From Rhizosphaericola sp047606825 (GTDB lineage Bacteria > Bacteroidota > Bacteroidia > Chitinophagales > Chitinophagaceae), in assembly GCA_047606825.1 (NCBI GenBank), contig JASGDY010000087.1:1-64000 (forward strand): 64,000 nucleotides of DNA, in the 5' to 3' direction. The notes beneath the pieces were generated by a model, which searched no databases, was not told the origin of the DNA, and saw only the letters and a program-made list of their open reading frames with translations. Shown one piece after another: positions 33,324 to 42,201 of this stretch (position 1 is its first letter; every line of letters starts with the position of its first letter). The position numbers and the translations under genes are program-made.

Positions 33324-34763
33324 TTAAAATTCACAATTCTTAGGCGTCCTTGCAAATGGTATTACGTCACGAATATTGGTCATGCCCGTGACGAAAAGCA
33401 CCATTCTTTCAAAACCAAGTCCAAATCCGCTGTGTGGTATCGTTCCAAACCTTCTCGTGTCGAGGTAAAAATCCATTTCCTGTGGCGGTATGCCGACTTC
33501 CTGCATACGCTGTACGAGCAGGTCGAGCCTTTCCTCACGTTGCGAACCGCCGACGATTTCCCCGATGCCCGGTGCAAGTATGTCCATGGCGGCAACCGTC
33601 TTCCCGTCGTCGTTTTGGCGCATGTAAAAAGCTTTGATGTCTTTCGGATAGCCGGTGACGACGACCGGTTTCTTGAAATGTTTTTCGACGAGGTAGCGTT
33701 CATGTTCGCTTTGCAGGTCGATGCCCCAGTTCACGTCAAATTTGAATTTCTTTTTCTTGTATGCCGGAGATGCCAGCAATATGTCAATTGCTTCGGTGTA
33801 GGTGATGCGTTCAAATTTGTTGTTGATGACCAATTGTAGTTTTTCAATCAGTCCAAATTCGCTGCGTTTGTCCGCTGGCAGGGATTTTTCCTCTTCTTTC
33901 AGGCGGTTGTCTAGGAATGCCAAATCGTCCGCATTGTGATCCAATACATAACGGATAAGGTATTGGATAAATTCCTCCGCCAGGTCCATATTGTCTTCGA
34001 TGTCGGAAAAAGCCATTTCCGGTTCTATCATCCAGAACTCCGCAAGGTGACGCGTCGTATTGGAGTTTTCGGCACGGAAAGTCGGTCCAAAAGTATAGAT
34101 GTCGCCGAGAGCGGTCGCCCCGAGTTCGCCTTCAAGTTGCCCGCTTACGGTAAGGTTGGTGCTTTTCCCAAAAAAGTCTTCGGAAAAGTCCACCGTTCCG
34201 TCGTCCTTACGAGGAGTCTGGTCAAACGGCAAGGTCGTCACGCGAAACATTTCGCCCGCACCTTCCGCGTCGCTCGACGTGATAATCGGCGTATGGAGAT
34301 AGACAAATCCATTTTCGTTGAAAAACTGGTGCACCGCAAACGCCAATGCGTGACGGATACGGAACACCGCACTGAACGTTTGCGTGCGGAAGCGCAGGTG
34401 CGCGATTTCGCGTAGGAATTCCAGGCTGTGTTTTTTAGGTTGGAGTGGATATTTTTCGGGGTCGCTGTCGCCGAGTATCTCGACCGCGCTTGCTTGTAAT
34501 TCCACAGACTGTCCTTTGCCGAGCGATGGGACGAGGGTGCCGGAAGCTTTGATAGATGCACCTGTGGTGATTCTTTTCAGGATGCTTTCCTCGGCGGAGC
34601 CCAGTGGCAACACGACCTGAATGTTGTGGATAGAGCTGCCGTCGTTGAGCGCGATGAACTGGTTGTTACGGAATGTGCGCACCCAGCCCATGACCGTATA
34701 TTGATGTTCCTGGGTTGGCTCTTTGGAGAGCAGTTCCTTTATTTTTATCCTTCTGTTCAACAT
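33324..34763 (-). CDS. asnS: Asparaginyl-tRNA synthetase
   Basis: 479 residues, class IIb. The N-terminal OB fold binds the anticodon (VMGWVRTFRNNQFIALNDGS); the catalytic core has motif 2 (FRAENSNTTRHLAEFWMIEPE) and motif 3 (GFGLGFERMVLFVTGM). Ends with FARTPKNCEF as in AsnRS. The Asn-specific rather than Asp-specific assignment rests on this ending and overall length. Divergent from rho. Confidence 0.97.
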   Translation of the reverse strand: MLNRRIKIKELLSKEPTQEHQYTVMGWVRTFRNNQFIALNDGSSIHNIQVVLPLGSAEESILKRITTGASIKASGTLVPSLGKGQSVELQASAVEILGDSDPEKYPLQPKKHSLEFLREIAHLRFRTQTFSAVFRIRHALAFAVHQFFNENGFVYLHTPIITSSDAEGAGEMFRVTTLPFDQTPRKDDGTVDFSEDFFGKSTNLTVSGQLEGELGATALGDIYTFGPTFRAENSNTTRHLAEFWMIEPEMAFSDIEDNMDLAEEFIQYLIRYVLDHNADDLAFLDNRLKEEEKSLPADKRSEFGLIEKLQLVINNKFERITYTEAIDILLASPAYKKKKFKFDVNWGIDLQSEHERYLVEKHFKKPVVVTGYPKDIKAFYMRQNDDGKTVAAMDILAPGIGEIVGGSQREERLDLLVQRMQEVGIPPQEMDFYLDTRRFGTIPHSGFGLGFERMVLFVTGMTNIRDVIPFARTPKNCEF

Positions 34764-34810
34764 TTTTTAATCCGTTTTCCTTATTTTATCAGTTTTTTAT
34801 AAAAGGAGGG

Positions 34811-34841
34811 CAAAGATAATGTAAAATAATCTTTATCTTTG
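34811..34841. promoter_or_regulatory. Two opposed -7 boxes between asnS and rho
   Basis: TATCTTTG at 34834-34841 reads toward rho; CAAAGATA at 34811-34818 is the same box on the minus strand toward asnS. They are separated by 15 bases, so the two polymerases would compete. The -33 boxes are poor on both strands. Confidence 0.6.
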
Positions 34842-35111
34842 TCCCCTCACAAGTTGAAAATTGGTTGTTTTCGGTTATTCCAATTCTCAAAAAAATATTT
34901 TCGATGTTTTTTTGCGGACAAATAGATTTAAATGTATTATTGCCTCGGAAAACATGCAATTCCTAAACGTTAAGCCGCGTCGGAGGTTCGTCCGTTTCCA
35001 ACCAATTGAGCTTTTTATTCAAGTCTTCTTGAAAAATCATTGCACACTTTTAACTAATTAAAATGTTTGGGTCTACCTCTGATGTAGCCCAATCTTATCC
35101 CTTACATCCAT
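34842..35111 (+). other. 270-base non-coding leader before rho
   Basis: No supported gene. Downstream of the predicted promoter the leader is long and AT-rich, with several short complementary words. In other bacteria rho leaders permit autogenous attenuation; this is plausible here but not shown. Confidence 0.4.
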
Positions 35112-36935
35112 ATGTACGATATTTTAGAATTGAACAATTTGCGCCTCCCCGAATTGCGTAAGCTGGCGGGCGAGATGGAAATCGAAGGTAAAGTCAAAAC
35201 TGCCGACAAGCAGGAACTCATTTATAAAATCTTAGACAAACAAGCTGTTATGGCGAGTGATAAAAAGACCTCCGAAGTCGAACAAGCACCCAAAAAGAAA
35301 AGAACGGTAAAGGCGAAAGCCATAAAGGCTGAACCTATACCAGCCACTGAAGCTACCGACCAACCTACTGCTGAACCGGTTGTGGAGTTCGTGTTGGATG
35401 AAGAAGCTACTGCGGCAGATACAGGCGAACAGTCTGTTCCTAAATTGCGGCCTAGAAAGTTGATTAAACGTAAACGTATCGTTCCTGAAGTAGAAGAAAT
35501 CGACGCGAAACCCACAACGCCGACGCCTTCAGTCGCCAGTTTCTTTGGTTTCGACGACGACTATAAGGCTTCGGATTCCGACATCCTTGACGAGGACATC
35601 GAAGGCCTGCTTCCAGATTCCGAAGTTCCCGAAATCCCTAAAGCGTTTATGGATCTGCTGAAGGATGACGTCAACGATGTCGTGGCGGAAGACTATACGG
35701 AAGCGATGGAAAACGTGCAGGATGATGAATTCGACGCAGGCTATGGTGAAGGCAGCGCCTATCTCGGCGGCAACGGAAAAATGAAATATCCTGCCAAAAA
35801 GGAAGTCTCGTTTGCTGAGTTTGAAGGTGCGGTATTGAGTGAAGGTGTGTTGGAAATGATGCCTGACGGCTATGGTTTCCTGCGTTCCTCCGACTACAAC
35901 TACCTGTCTTCGCCCGATGACGTCTATGTTTCTCCCTCCCAGATCAAACTGTTTGGGTTAAAGACCGGTGATACCGTCTATGGAAGTGTACGTCCTCCGA
36001 AAGACGGTGAAAAATATTTTGCGCTGCTTAAGGTAGAGCAGATCAACGGTAAAAGGCCAGACGAAGTGCGCGACCGCGTGCCTTTCGACTATCTGACACC
36101 GCTTTTCCCTTATGAAAAACTCAAACTCACGACCTCTCCTTCTTTATACAGCACTCGCGTCATGGACCTTTTTACGCCGATAGGCAAAGGTCAGCGTGGC
36201 CTGATCGTTGCACAGCCCAAAGTGGGTAAGACGGTTTTGTTGAAAGAAGTGGCCAACGCTATCGCCACCAACCATCCAGAATGTTACCTGATGGTCGTGT
36301 TGATCGACGAACGTCCAGAAGAAGTTACAGATATGGAAAGAAGCGTAAAAGCCGAAGTCATCGCTTCTACATTTGATGAACCTGCGGACAAGCATGTAAA
36401 AGTTTCCACCATTGCCCTGCAGAAAGCGAAACGTCTCGTTGAGTGCGGCCACGACGTGGTTATCCTGCTGGACAGTCTCACTCGTCTGGCGAGGGCGCAC
36501 AACACGGTGGCACCCGCTTCCGGTAAGGTGCTGTCCGGTGGTGTGGAAGCTAATGCCATGCAGAAACCCAAACAGTTCTTCGGTGCGGCACGTAAAATCG
36601 AGAACGGCGGTTCCCTCACGATATTGGCAACCGCATTGATTGATACGGGCTCCAAGATGGACGAAGTCATCTTTGAAGAATTTAAAGGTACCGGCAACAT
36701 GGAACTGGCGTTGGATCGTCGCTTGGCCAACAAACGCATCTTCCCTGCCATCGACCTGGTGGCGTCTTCCACGCGTCGTGACGACCTGTTGCTGGATCGA
36801 GAAACCTTGTCGAGGATGAACATCCTGCGTGTCTATCTCGGTGACATGAAGACCGAAGAAGGCATGAACGACCTGTTGAAACGTATGCGTGGCACCAAGA
36901 GCAACGAAGAGTTTCTGGCAAGCATGAACGGATAG
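35112..36935 (+). CDS. rho: Transcription termination factor Rho with long N-terminal insertion
   Basis: 607 residues against about 420 in E. coli. Residues 1-45 are the SAP-like Rho N domain (LNNLRLPELRKLAGEMEI). About 45-240 is a low-complexity insertion, first Lys/Pro/Ala/Thr-rich, then strongly acidic. The cold-shock RNA-binding domain follows (PDGYGFLRSSDYNYL), then the helicase core with Walker A AQPKVGKT near 366-373 and Walker B VVLIDERPEEV, Q-loop and R-loop (SGGVEANAM). Bacteroidota and Actinomycetota often carry such insertions, which add RNA contacts and may drive condensation. Confidence 0.97.
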   Translation: MYDILELNNLRLPELRKLAGEMEIEGKVKTADKQELIYKILDKQAVMASDKKTSEVEQAPKKKRTVKAKAIKAEPIPATEATDQPTAEPVVEFVLDEEATAADTGEQSVPKLRPRKLIKRKRIVPEVEEIDAKPTTPTPSVASFFGFDDDYKASDSDILDEDIEGLLPDSEVPEIPKAFMDLLKDDVNDVVAEDYTEAMENVQDDEFDAGYGEGSAYLGGNGKMKYPAKKEVSFAEFEGAVLSEGVLEMMPDGYGFLRSSDYNYLSSPDDVYVSPSQIKLFGLKTGDTVYGSVRPPKDGEKYFALLKVEQINGKRPDEVRDRVPFDYLTPLFPYEKLKLTTSPSLYSTRVMDLFTPIGKGQRGLIVAQPKVGKTVLLKEVANAIATNHPECYLMVVLIDERPEEVTDMERSVKAEVIASTFDEPADKHVKVSTIALQKAKRLVECGHDVVILLDSLTRLARAHNTVAPASGKVLSGGVEANAMQKPKQFFGAARKIENGGSLTILATALIDTGSKMDEVIFEEFKGTGNMELALDRRLANKRIFPAIDLVASSTRRDDLLLDRETLSRMNILRVYLGDMKTEEGMNDLLKRMRGTKSNEEFLASMNG

Positions 36936-37017
36936 TTTAAGGCAAAAGTTAAAAGCCAAAAACAAAAGTGCTTACGTTGAGTACAGGTAGTGATTCCCTT
37001 TTAATAATATAGTATTG

Positions 37018-37046
37018 AAAAAAGACGGCGTGAGCCGTCTTTTTTT
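37018..37046 (+). terminator. Intrinsic terminator after rho
   Basis: AAAAGACGGC, loop GTGA, GCCGTCTTTTTTT. The same stem could also end the minus-strand dinB-like transcript. Confidence 0.88.
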
Positions 37047-37047
37047 A

Positions 37048-37558
37048 TCAGAAATACCGTTCTTCCAATATCTTTTTATGGTGCAGTGCGTGTCCGAACA
37101 GGACAAAGCAGGCCGCGTTGACACTTAGGCGGTAATCTGATACCGGCCCCAATCCTAGACAACTGTGTTTCTGAAAAAGAGACAATTGCAGATTGGATGA
37201 ATGTACGCTGTGCCGCAAAAATCCCTTTTAGTGCTGCAAGCGACTGACTGGTCGCCTCTGCATTGTCGGCATATTGGTCTTGGTCAAATCCCGGCAAGGT
37301 TTGCGTTTCGCCGCGTGACAATGCCAAAGCTCGGTAGAAGAATACGGCGTCCGTGTCTATGACATGGGATAAAACTTCCTTGACTGTCCATTTGCCCGTG
37401 GCATACGCATAGTCCGCCTTGTCTTCGGGCAACGAACCGTAGAAATCCAACAATTCTTGATGGTGGTTGGCTATCAGTTCGGGTATCGTTTCACCTTTTG
37501 TTTCACCGATGTATCCTTCCATAAATGGGGAATAGGTATCCGTTGTTGGTCTGGGCAT
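37048..37558 (-). pseudogene. DinB-family protein gene broken by a one-base insertion
   Basis: From ATG 37558 the frame gives a DinB four-helix bundle (YATGKWTVKEVLSHVIDTDAVF, LALSRGETQTLPGFDQDQY), with the first metal His in SHVID. At a run of four C (37147-37150 on the plus strand) the frame slips: the annotated-looking end RLPPKCQRGLLCP is not DinB-like. Dropping one base continues as PVSDYRLSVNAACFVLFGHA and LHHKKILEERYF, the exact family ending with the second metal His pair, and stops at 37048. Either a true frameshift or a sequencing error in a homopolymer. DinB proteins bind a divalent metal and often act as thiol-dependent transferases. Confidence 0.85.
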
Positions 37559-37646
37559 AAAAAGTTGATTTTGTTTGGTTTAAAATGTTTACCGTGTTGA
37601 AGGCGATACGTCAAAGTCAACGTATTAGATGCTGCGTTAGCATCGC

Positions 37647-38321
37647 TTATGGTGAAGTAATCCTGCTGACGATGATAGCTGCGGCGACTTGTTCACTGAC
37701 ATGGATATCTACGCCTTGTGTTTCCAGCGTTAGCGAATGGTCAAAATCGTGTATTTCCTTTACCAGAATTGTCTTTTCAGGATGTAGGTTCAGCCTGTCC
37801 ATGTATTGGAGAAAAGTTTTTCCGGAGTTATTGAACGCGTTGATGGTGTAGGTAACATTTGTTTTTCCTTTTGATAAGGGAATCTGCTGGGTGGTTTCGC
37901 TTGTTGTTTTTATGGAGGGTATTGTTTCTCCGTGCGGGTCTTTTTTAGGTTTTCCTAAATACCCGAAAAGCCGCTCTATCAGGTCCAATGATTGGATGTG
38001 TTCCAGTTGCTCTGCGATTTCGTGGACTTCGTCGTCTCTGTACTTAAGTTCCTGAAAGAGGAAAGTTTCCCAGATTCTATGTTTCCGTATGATGTGAAGT
38101 GCCTGTGATTGGCCAATGTCTGTCAGTGAAATCTTGCCATATTTTACATAGCTGACCAGTCCTTTTTCTTTCAGTTTTTTCAGCATTTCATTGACTGACG
38201 CGGGTTTGACGTCAAGGGACAAGGACAGTTCAGTAGCTCCAGCTCCTTCCCGCTTTCCCTGTTCCAAGGTCAGACGATAAAGCACTTTCAGGTAATTCTC
38301 TTCTGTTTGGGTTAATTCCAT
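37647..38321 (-). CDS. DtxR/MntR-family metal-dependent repressor
   Basis: 224 residues. N-terminal winged helix (ATELSLSLDVKPASVNEMLKK), dimerisation/metal domain (ESLxxH-like positions replaced by RIWETFLFQELKY and EVHEIAEQLEHIQS, with metal ligands Glu/His), and a C-terminal FeoA/SH3-like domain from about residue 150. It represses metal uptake genes when Fe2+ or Mn2+ is bound. Start at ATG 38321; the TTG six bases before lies inside the predicted -7 box TAATTTTG. Two DtxR-like palindromes lie in its divergent region with the TonB receptor gene. Confidence 0.92.
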   Translation of the reverse strand: MELTQTEENYLKVLYRLTLEQGKREGAGATELSLSLDVKPASVNEMLKKLKEKGLVSYVKYGKISLTDIGQSQALHIIRKHRIWETFLFQELKYRDDEVHEIAEQLEHIQSLDLIERLFGYLGKPKKDPHGETIPSIKTTSETTQQIPLSKGKTNVTYTINAFNNSGKTFLQYMDRLNLHPEKTILVKEIHDFDHSLTLETQGVDIHVSEQVAAAIIVSRITSP

Positions 38322-38324
38322 CTT

Positions 38325-38332
38325 CAAAATTA
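38325..38332 (-). promoter_or_regulatory. -7 box of the DtxR-family gene
   Basis: TAATTTTG on the minus strand, ending 3 bases (AAG) before the ATG at 38321. A leaderless transcript is predicted. Confidence 0.55.
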
Positions 38333-38354
38333 AGATATAATATTTTATTGCACA

Positions 38355-38405
38355 TTTTTAGGTTATCCTAAAAATGTATTTACATTTGCCTAACTTATTT
38401 TTAGG
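38355..38405. promoter_or_regulatory. DtxR-type operators around the TonB-receptor promoter
   Basis: Operator 1, TTTTTAGG-TTAT-CCTAAAAA (38355-38374), is a perfect palindrome close to IdeR/DtxR boxes (TTAGGTTAG..CCTAA). Operator 2, CCTAA-N7-TTAGG (38389-38405), lies just downstream. The -7 box TACATTTG (38381-38388) sits between them, so bound repressor would block transcription of the receptor gene, and operator 1 would also lie upstream of the repressor gene. Confidence 0.75.
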
Positions 38406-38592
38406 TATGGCGAAAACTTGGAGTTTTCTATTTGTAGCGTTTTTATTGTTTCGTTATCGCCTGTGAGATGTTTAAATAAAATGCAATAATGCTGCGTTTT
38501 TTTATACTCAGTTTGCTGCATGGTAATGCAGATTTTCATGGCTGCATATAGACAGAAGCCTACGTTTTTTAATCTAATTTATTCTAAGTTAC

Positions 38593-41124
38593 ATGACAAC
38601 GGTTGGTAAAACTCTTTTTCTTTCGGCTTGGTTGAGCCTTACTGCATTTCTAAGTTTTGCCCAGAACGGGAAGTTGTGGGGAAAAATCTCCGACAACAAC
38701 GGACAGGCTGTGGAAGCCGCCAGGGTTTCCATTCCCAAACTCCATATAAGTACCACCACCGACAGCATGGGGAACTACAGGTTTGACAGTATTCCATACG
38801 GCTCTTGGCAGGTAGAAATGCGTTCCACAGGATTCGACACCTATAGATTGACCGTAGCAATGAACGATACAGACAAAGTCCTCGATGTTAGGCTGGTCAA
38901 CAATTCAGCGCAGCTTGACGAAGTCGTGGTAACTGGAACGCTGAAAGAAGTGCGCAAGTCGGAAAGCCCCGTGCCTGTCACGATTATTTCCTCGAAGCTG
39001 TTCCAGCGAAACCATACTTCCAATGTGCTGGATGCGCTGTACATGGTCAACGGCATCAACCCGCAGGTGAACTGCAATATGTGCAACACCTCCGACATCG
39101 GCATCAACGGTATGCCGGGCCCGTATTCGATGGTGCTGATTGACGGCATGCCGATTATCAGCTCCCTTTCTACGGTTTATGGCTTTAGTGGCATTCCCAA
39201 CAGTATCATAGACCGCGTCGAAGTGGTGAAAGGTCCTGCATCTTCCCTCTACGGTTCCGAAGCAATCGGTGGCGTTATAAATATTATGACCAAAAAAGCA
39301 AACACTGCACCTAAGTTTTTCTTGGACTACAATGCCTCTACCTGGGGCGCGCTGACCGGGAATACCGGATTTAGTGCCAAATTAAGCAATAAGGTAGCCA
39401 CGATGTTTAATGTGGACGGCTATTATTTCAACACACCGCACGACCAAGACCATGACGGCTATATGGACAAAACGCTCCAGAAAAGATTGTCCTTTTTCAA
39501 CAAATGGGATATCAGGCAGAAGTTTGGCAAAACCGCCAGCCTGTCTTTACGCTATTACAACGAAGACCGCCACGGCGGTGAAGTCGGCTGGGACAAGTCA
39601 GACCGGAAATTTGTGGATTTTAACGCGTATGACAATGACCCCAACTCTTCCGGTTACAACGCGGACTATGTACTGCCCGACGGCTACACCATCTACAACC
39701 AGAAGTATGCAAAAGGGTTTCGCGTGCCCCGGTTTGGCAATGCGACGGACAGGCAGCAGTGGCTCGATGAAGTACAACAGGCCAACCCCGGTGCAGCACT
39801 GGCAGACAATATGAAGTATCAGGAATCCGTCTATACCAGCCGGTTTGAAGCAGTGGGCAAATATGAACTGCCCATCAAGGGAAACATTACCATTCAGGGC
39901 TCCTACAACCAGCACGACCAAAACTCGGCCTACGGCACGGAGCTGTTCATGGCGCACCAGAAAACCCTCTTTGGACAGGCGTTTTGGGACAAAAAATTGG
40001 GCAGCCACGATTTGCTGTTAGGCGGTTCTTACCGCTATATATGGTTTAAGGACAACACCATTGCCTCCGAAAACGGCAAAGACCCTTTCCTTACCCAAAT
40101 GCCCGGTCTCTTCATACAGGACTTGTGGACGCTGAGCCCCAAAACAAGTCTGCTGTTGGGATACCGGTTGGATTATGACATTACGCATTCTGCGTCGGGC
40201 TGCCACGAAAACCCGGTGCATTCGCCCCGCATTGCACTGAAATACGCTCCCAACAACCAAAACACCTTTCGTGCCAGCGTAGGTACAGGTTACCGCGTAG
40301 TCAATATCTTCAGTGAAGACCACAGGTCATTGAGCGGCCAATACGAGGCAAAATTCGGAGAAGCGTTAAAACCCGAAAAATCCCTGAGCGGTACTGTGGA
40401 TTACGAAGGCCGCATAGCCACGGAAGACATCGGGCTGACTTATGACGTCAGTGCTTACTATACTTATTTCTTTAATAAAATCTATCCGGTAAGAAACGAT
40501 GTGGACAGAACGCTGACCTATTACAACGTGGACGGAGACGAACATGCAAGAAACATAGGCGCATCGTTCGATATTGCGTTGAATTTCCATTTTCCTTTCC
40601 GGTTGACCGCCGGGGTTACTTACGCTCAGGCAGAATTGTTTGAGTTTGAAAGGGATGATGACGGAAATAAGTTAAGCGACAATATCGTCAAATCGCCTTT
40701 TGAATTTTCTCCCAAATGGTCCGGCGTGTTTACGGCCGCTTATGACTTTGCGCCGCAGCTTACCTGGGACGTAACGGGAGAATGGCGCGGCCCCATGCTG
40801 CTGCCCACGCAAGGCGACATGGAAACTTATGACGGTAACGGCAATGCAACCGGAACGGTAACTGACCCTCGTGCGGCGTATTCACCCTGGTTCTGCAAAA
40901 TGCATACACAGTTGACGTATAAACTCAAAAGCGGGGTGCAAATCTATGCTGGGGTAAAAAACATATTCAACTATGTCCCCAAAAACCTGTTGGTCAACAC
41001 GGCAGACCCCTTCAACGACTTGGCCAACCCGGACAAATATGGAGGATTACAATTTGACACAGAATACAATTATACACCGCAGCAAGGCCGTACCGGTTAT
41101 CTCGGCGTGCGTTTTAGTCTTTAA
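38593..41124 (+). CDS. TonB-dependent outer-membrane receptor, probably for a metal complex
   Basis: 843 residues. Signal peptide (ending SFAQ), a carboxypeptidase-regulatory-like domain (about 25-110), TonB box LDEVVVTG, plug domain (about 125-240; GPYSMVLIDGMPI, VEVVKGPASSLYGSEAIGGVINI) and a 22-strand barrel ending with YLGVRFSL. The plug holds NCNMCNT, a CxxC pair seen in a subset of Bacteroidota receptors, which could bind a thiophilic metal or form a disulphide. Location behind DtxR-like operators supports iron or manganese (possibly copper) acquisition. A thioredoxin-like gene follows after 12 bases. Confidence 0.93.
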   Translation: MTTVGKTLFLSAWLSLTAFLSFAQNGKLWGKISDNNGQAVEAARVSIPKLHISTTTDSMGNYRFDSIPYGSWQVEMRSTGFDTYRLTVAMNDTDKVLDVRLVNNSAQLDEVVVTGTLKEVRKSESPVPVTIISSKLFQRNHTSNVLDALYMVNGINPQVNCNMCNTSDIGINGMPGPYSMVLIDGMPIISSLSTVYGFSGIPNSIIDRVEVVKGPASSLYGSEAIGGVINIMTKKANTAPKFFLDYNASTWGALTGNTGFSAKLSNKVATMFNVDGYYFNTPHDQDHDGYMDKTLQKRLSFFNKWDIRQKFGKTASLSLRYYNEDRHGGEVGWDKSDRKFVDFNAYDNDPNSSGYNADYVLPDGYTIYNQKYAKGFRVPRFGNATDRQQWLDEVQQANPGAALADNMKYQESVYTSRFEAVGKYELPIKGNITIQGSYNQHDQNSAYGTELFMAHQKTLFGQAFWDKKLGSHDLLLGGSYRYIWFKDNTIASENGKDPFLTQMPGLFIQDLWTLSPKTSLLLGYRLDYDITHSASGCHENPVHSPRIALKYAPNNQNTFRASVGTGYRVVNIFSEDHRSLSGQYEAKFGEALKPEKSLSGTVDYEGRIATEDIGLTYDVSAYYTYFFNKIYPVRNDVDRTLTYYNVDGDEHARNIGASFDIALNFHFPFRLTAGVTYAQAELFEFERDDDGNKLSDNIVKSPFEFSPKWSGVFTAAYDFAPQLTWDVTGEWRGPMLLPTQGDMETYDGNGNATGTVTDPRAAYSPWFCKMHTQLTYKLKSGVQIYAGVKNIFNYVPKNLLVNTADPFNDLANPDKYGGLQFDTEYNYTPQQGRTGYLGVRFSL

Positions 41125-41136
41125 CCAATCGTCACC

Positions 41137-41685
41137 ATGTATTATCAACAGCAAGCAACAGCACAGAGACGAGCTCCGGTAAACATTTTTGGGTTAGGCA
41201 CTTTGTATCATTGTGCGGGGGCACTGTTGCTGTTGCTATTTTCCGTATATACGGCAACTGCCCAAATAAATTTTACCGAACTGGACAAAAAGATGTCGCA
41301 GGAGAAGAGATACGTCGTTGTATGTATCAATTCCAAATACTGCACCTATTGCCTGATGCAGGAAGCGCAGATGAAGAAAAACAATACACTGAGGCAACGG
41401 ATGGACAGCGGTTTTTATTTCGTAAAGACAATGGCGGAGAGCGATTCTGCCATTGTCTTCAACCATCGGAAATATATCAATCCAAACCCTGAAGACCCCT
41501 ACCAGGTCAATGATTTTGTAAACATTTACGGGAAGCATGGAAAGGGATTTGTGGGTTATCCGTTGTGGCTTTATTTCGACAAGGACTACCGGTTGGTGTT
41601 ACGCTTTTACGGGCTGATGCCTCCAAAGAATATTTTAAAAGTGTTGGACATAATTGAAAAGGTGGACGCATTGGACCGCAAGTAA
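41137..41685 (+). CDS. Periplasmic thioredoxin-like protein linked to the TonB receptor
   Basis: 182 residues with an N-terminal hydrophobic signal/anchor (about 25-43, ending ATAQ) and a thioredoxin fold with CTYC in NSKYCTYCLMQEAQMKKN. The C-terminal part GYPLWLYFDKDY holds the cis-Pro segment. It resembles the Bacteroidota thioredoxin-like proteins that act in the periplasm. Twelve bases after the receptor gene, so co-expressed; it could keep the receptor's plug cysteines in the right redox state. That link is inference. Confidence 0.85.
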   Translation: MYYQQQATAQRRAPVNIFGLGTLYHCAGALLLLLFSVYTATAQINFTELDKKMSQEKRYVVVCINSKYCTYCLMQEAQMKKNNTLRQRMDSGFYFVKTMAESDSAIVFNHRKYINPNPEDPYQVNDFVNIYGKHGKGFVGYPLWLYFDKDYRLVLRFYGLMPPKNILKVLDIIEKVDALDRK

Positions 41686-41762
41686 TACAATTTTGAATTT
41701 TGATATTTATATTCGACGAAATCATTGTTCATTGTTTAACTTTGCTGGCTCAAAAACAGGAA

Positions 41763-42113
41763 ATGCATAAATCTACCATAAATATCGATGTCGTCCTTGA
41801 CGACAAGAAGATACCCGACATCATCAGTTGGAACGCTTCGGACAGTTCCGTCGACGATGCACAGATTGCCAAGGCGATGATGCTGGCTTTTTGGGACAGT
41901 CGCGACAAGAGTGCGCTGCGCATCGACCTGTGGACCAAGGAGATGATGGTGGACGAGATGGGCGATTTTTTCTTTCAGACCTTGTCCAGCATGGCGGACA
42001 CCTTGCAGCGTGCGACCAACTATCCGGACCTTGCCGCGGAAATGAAAGCTTTTTCCAAAACATTCAATGAAAAGTTTCGCGCAAAACAAATCGCAGAGAA
42101 CAAAGCGGGATAG
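41763..42113 (+). CDS. gldC: Gliding motility protein GldC
   Basis: 116 residues. Matches GldC: STINIDVVLDDKKIPDIISW, AKAMMLAFWDS, LRIDLWTKEMMVDEM and FFFQTLSSMADTLQRAT. GldC is a small cytosolic protein whose gene is needed for gliding in Flavobacterium but is also kept in non-gliding Bacteroidota. Start at ATG 41763; a TAACTTTG -7 box lies at 41737-41744. No other gld or T9SS gene is in the window. Confidence 0.9.
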   Translation: MHKSTINIDVVLDDKKIPDIISWNASDSSVDDAQIAKAMMLAFWDSRDKSALRIDLWTKEMMVDEMGDFFFQTLSSMADTLQRATNYPDLAAEMKAFSKTFNEKFRAKQIAENKAG

Positions 42114-42201
42114 ATAATGTGGTAATTTGAAAATTTTATGATGTAAGGTTCACGTTAGACTTTGGCGTTTAGTTTTCATAAATCAAAATTCATAATTCAA
42201 C

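Noticed and set aside
32366..33355. Longer N-terminus for the DUF3050 gene (start at 33355)
   Set aside because: The extra 73 codons run through a palindromic intergenic repeat and overlap the end of asnS; the family N-terminus fits ATG 33136.
41700..41762. Longer gldC start at 41700
   Set aside because: The added part overlaps the TAACTTTG promoter box, and GldC proteins begin at the MxxSxIxIDV segment.
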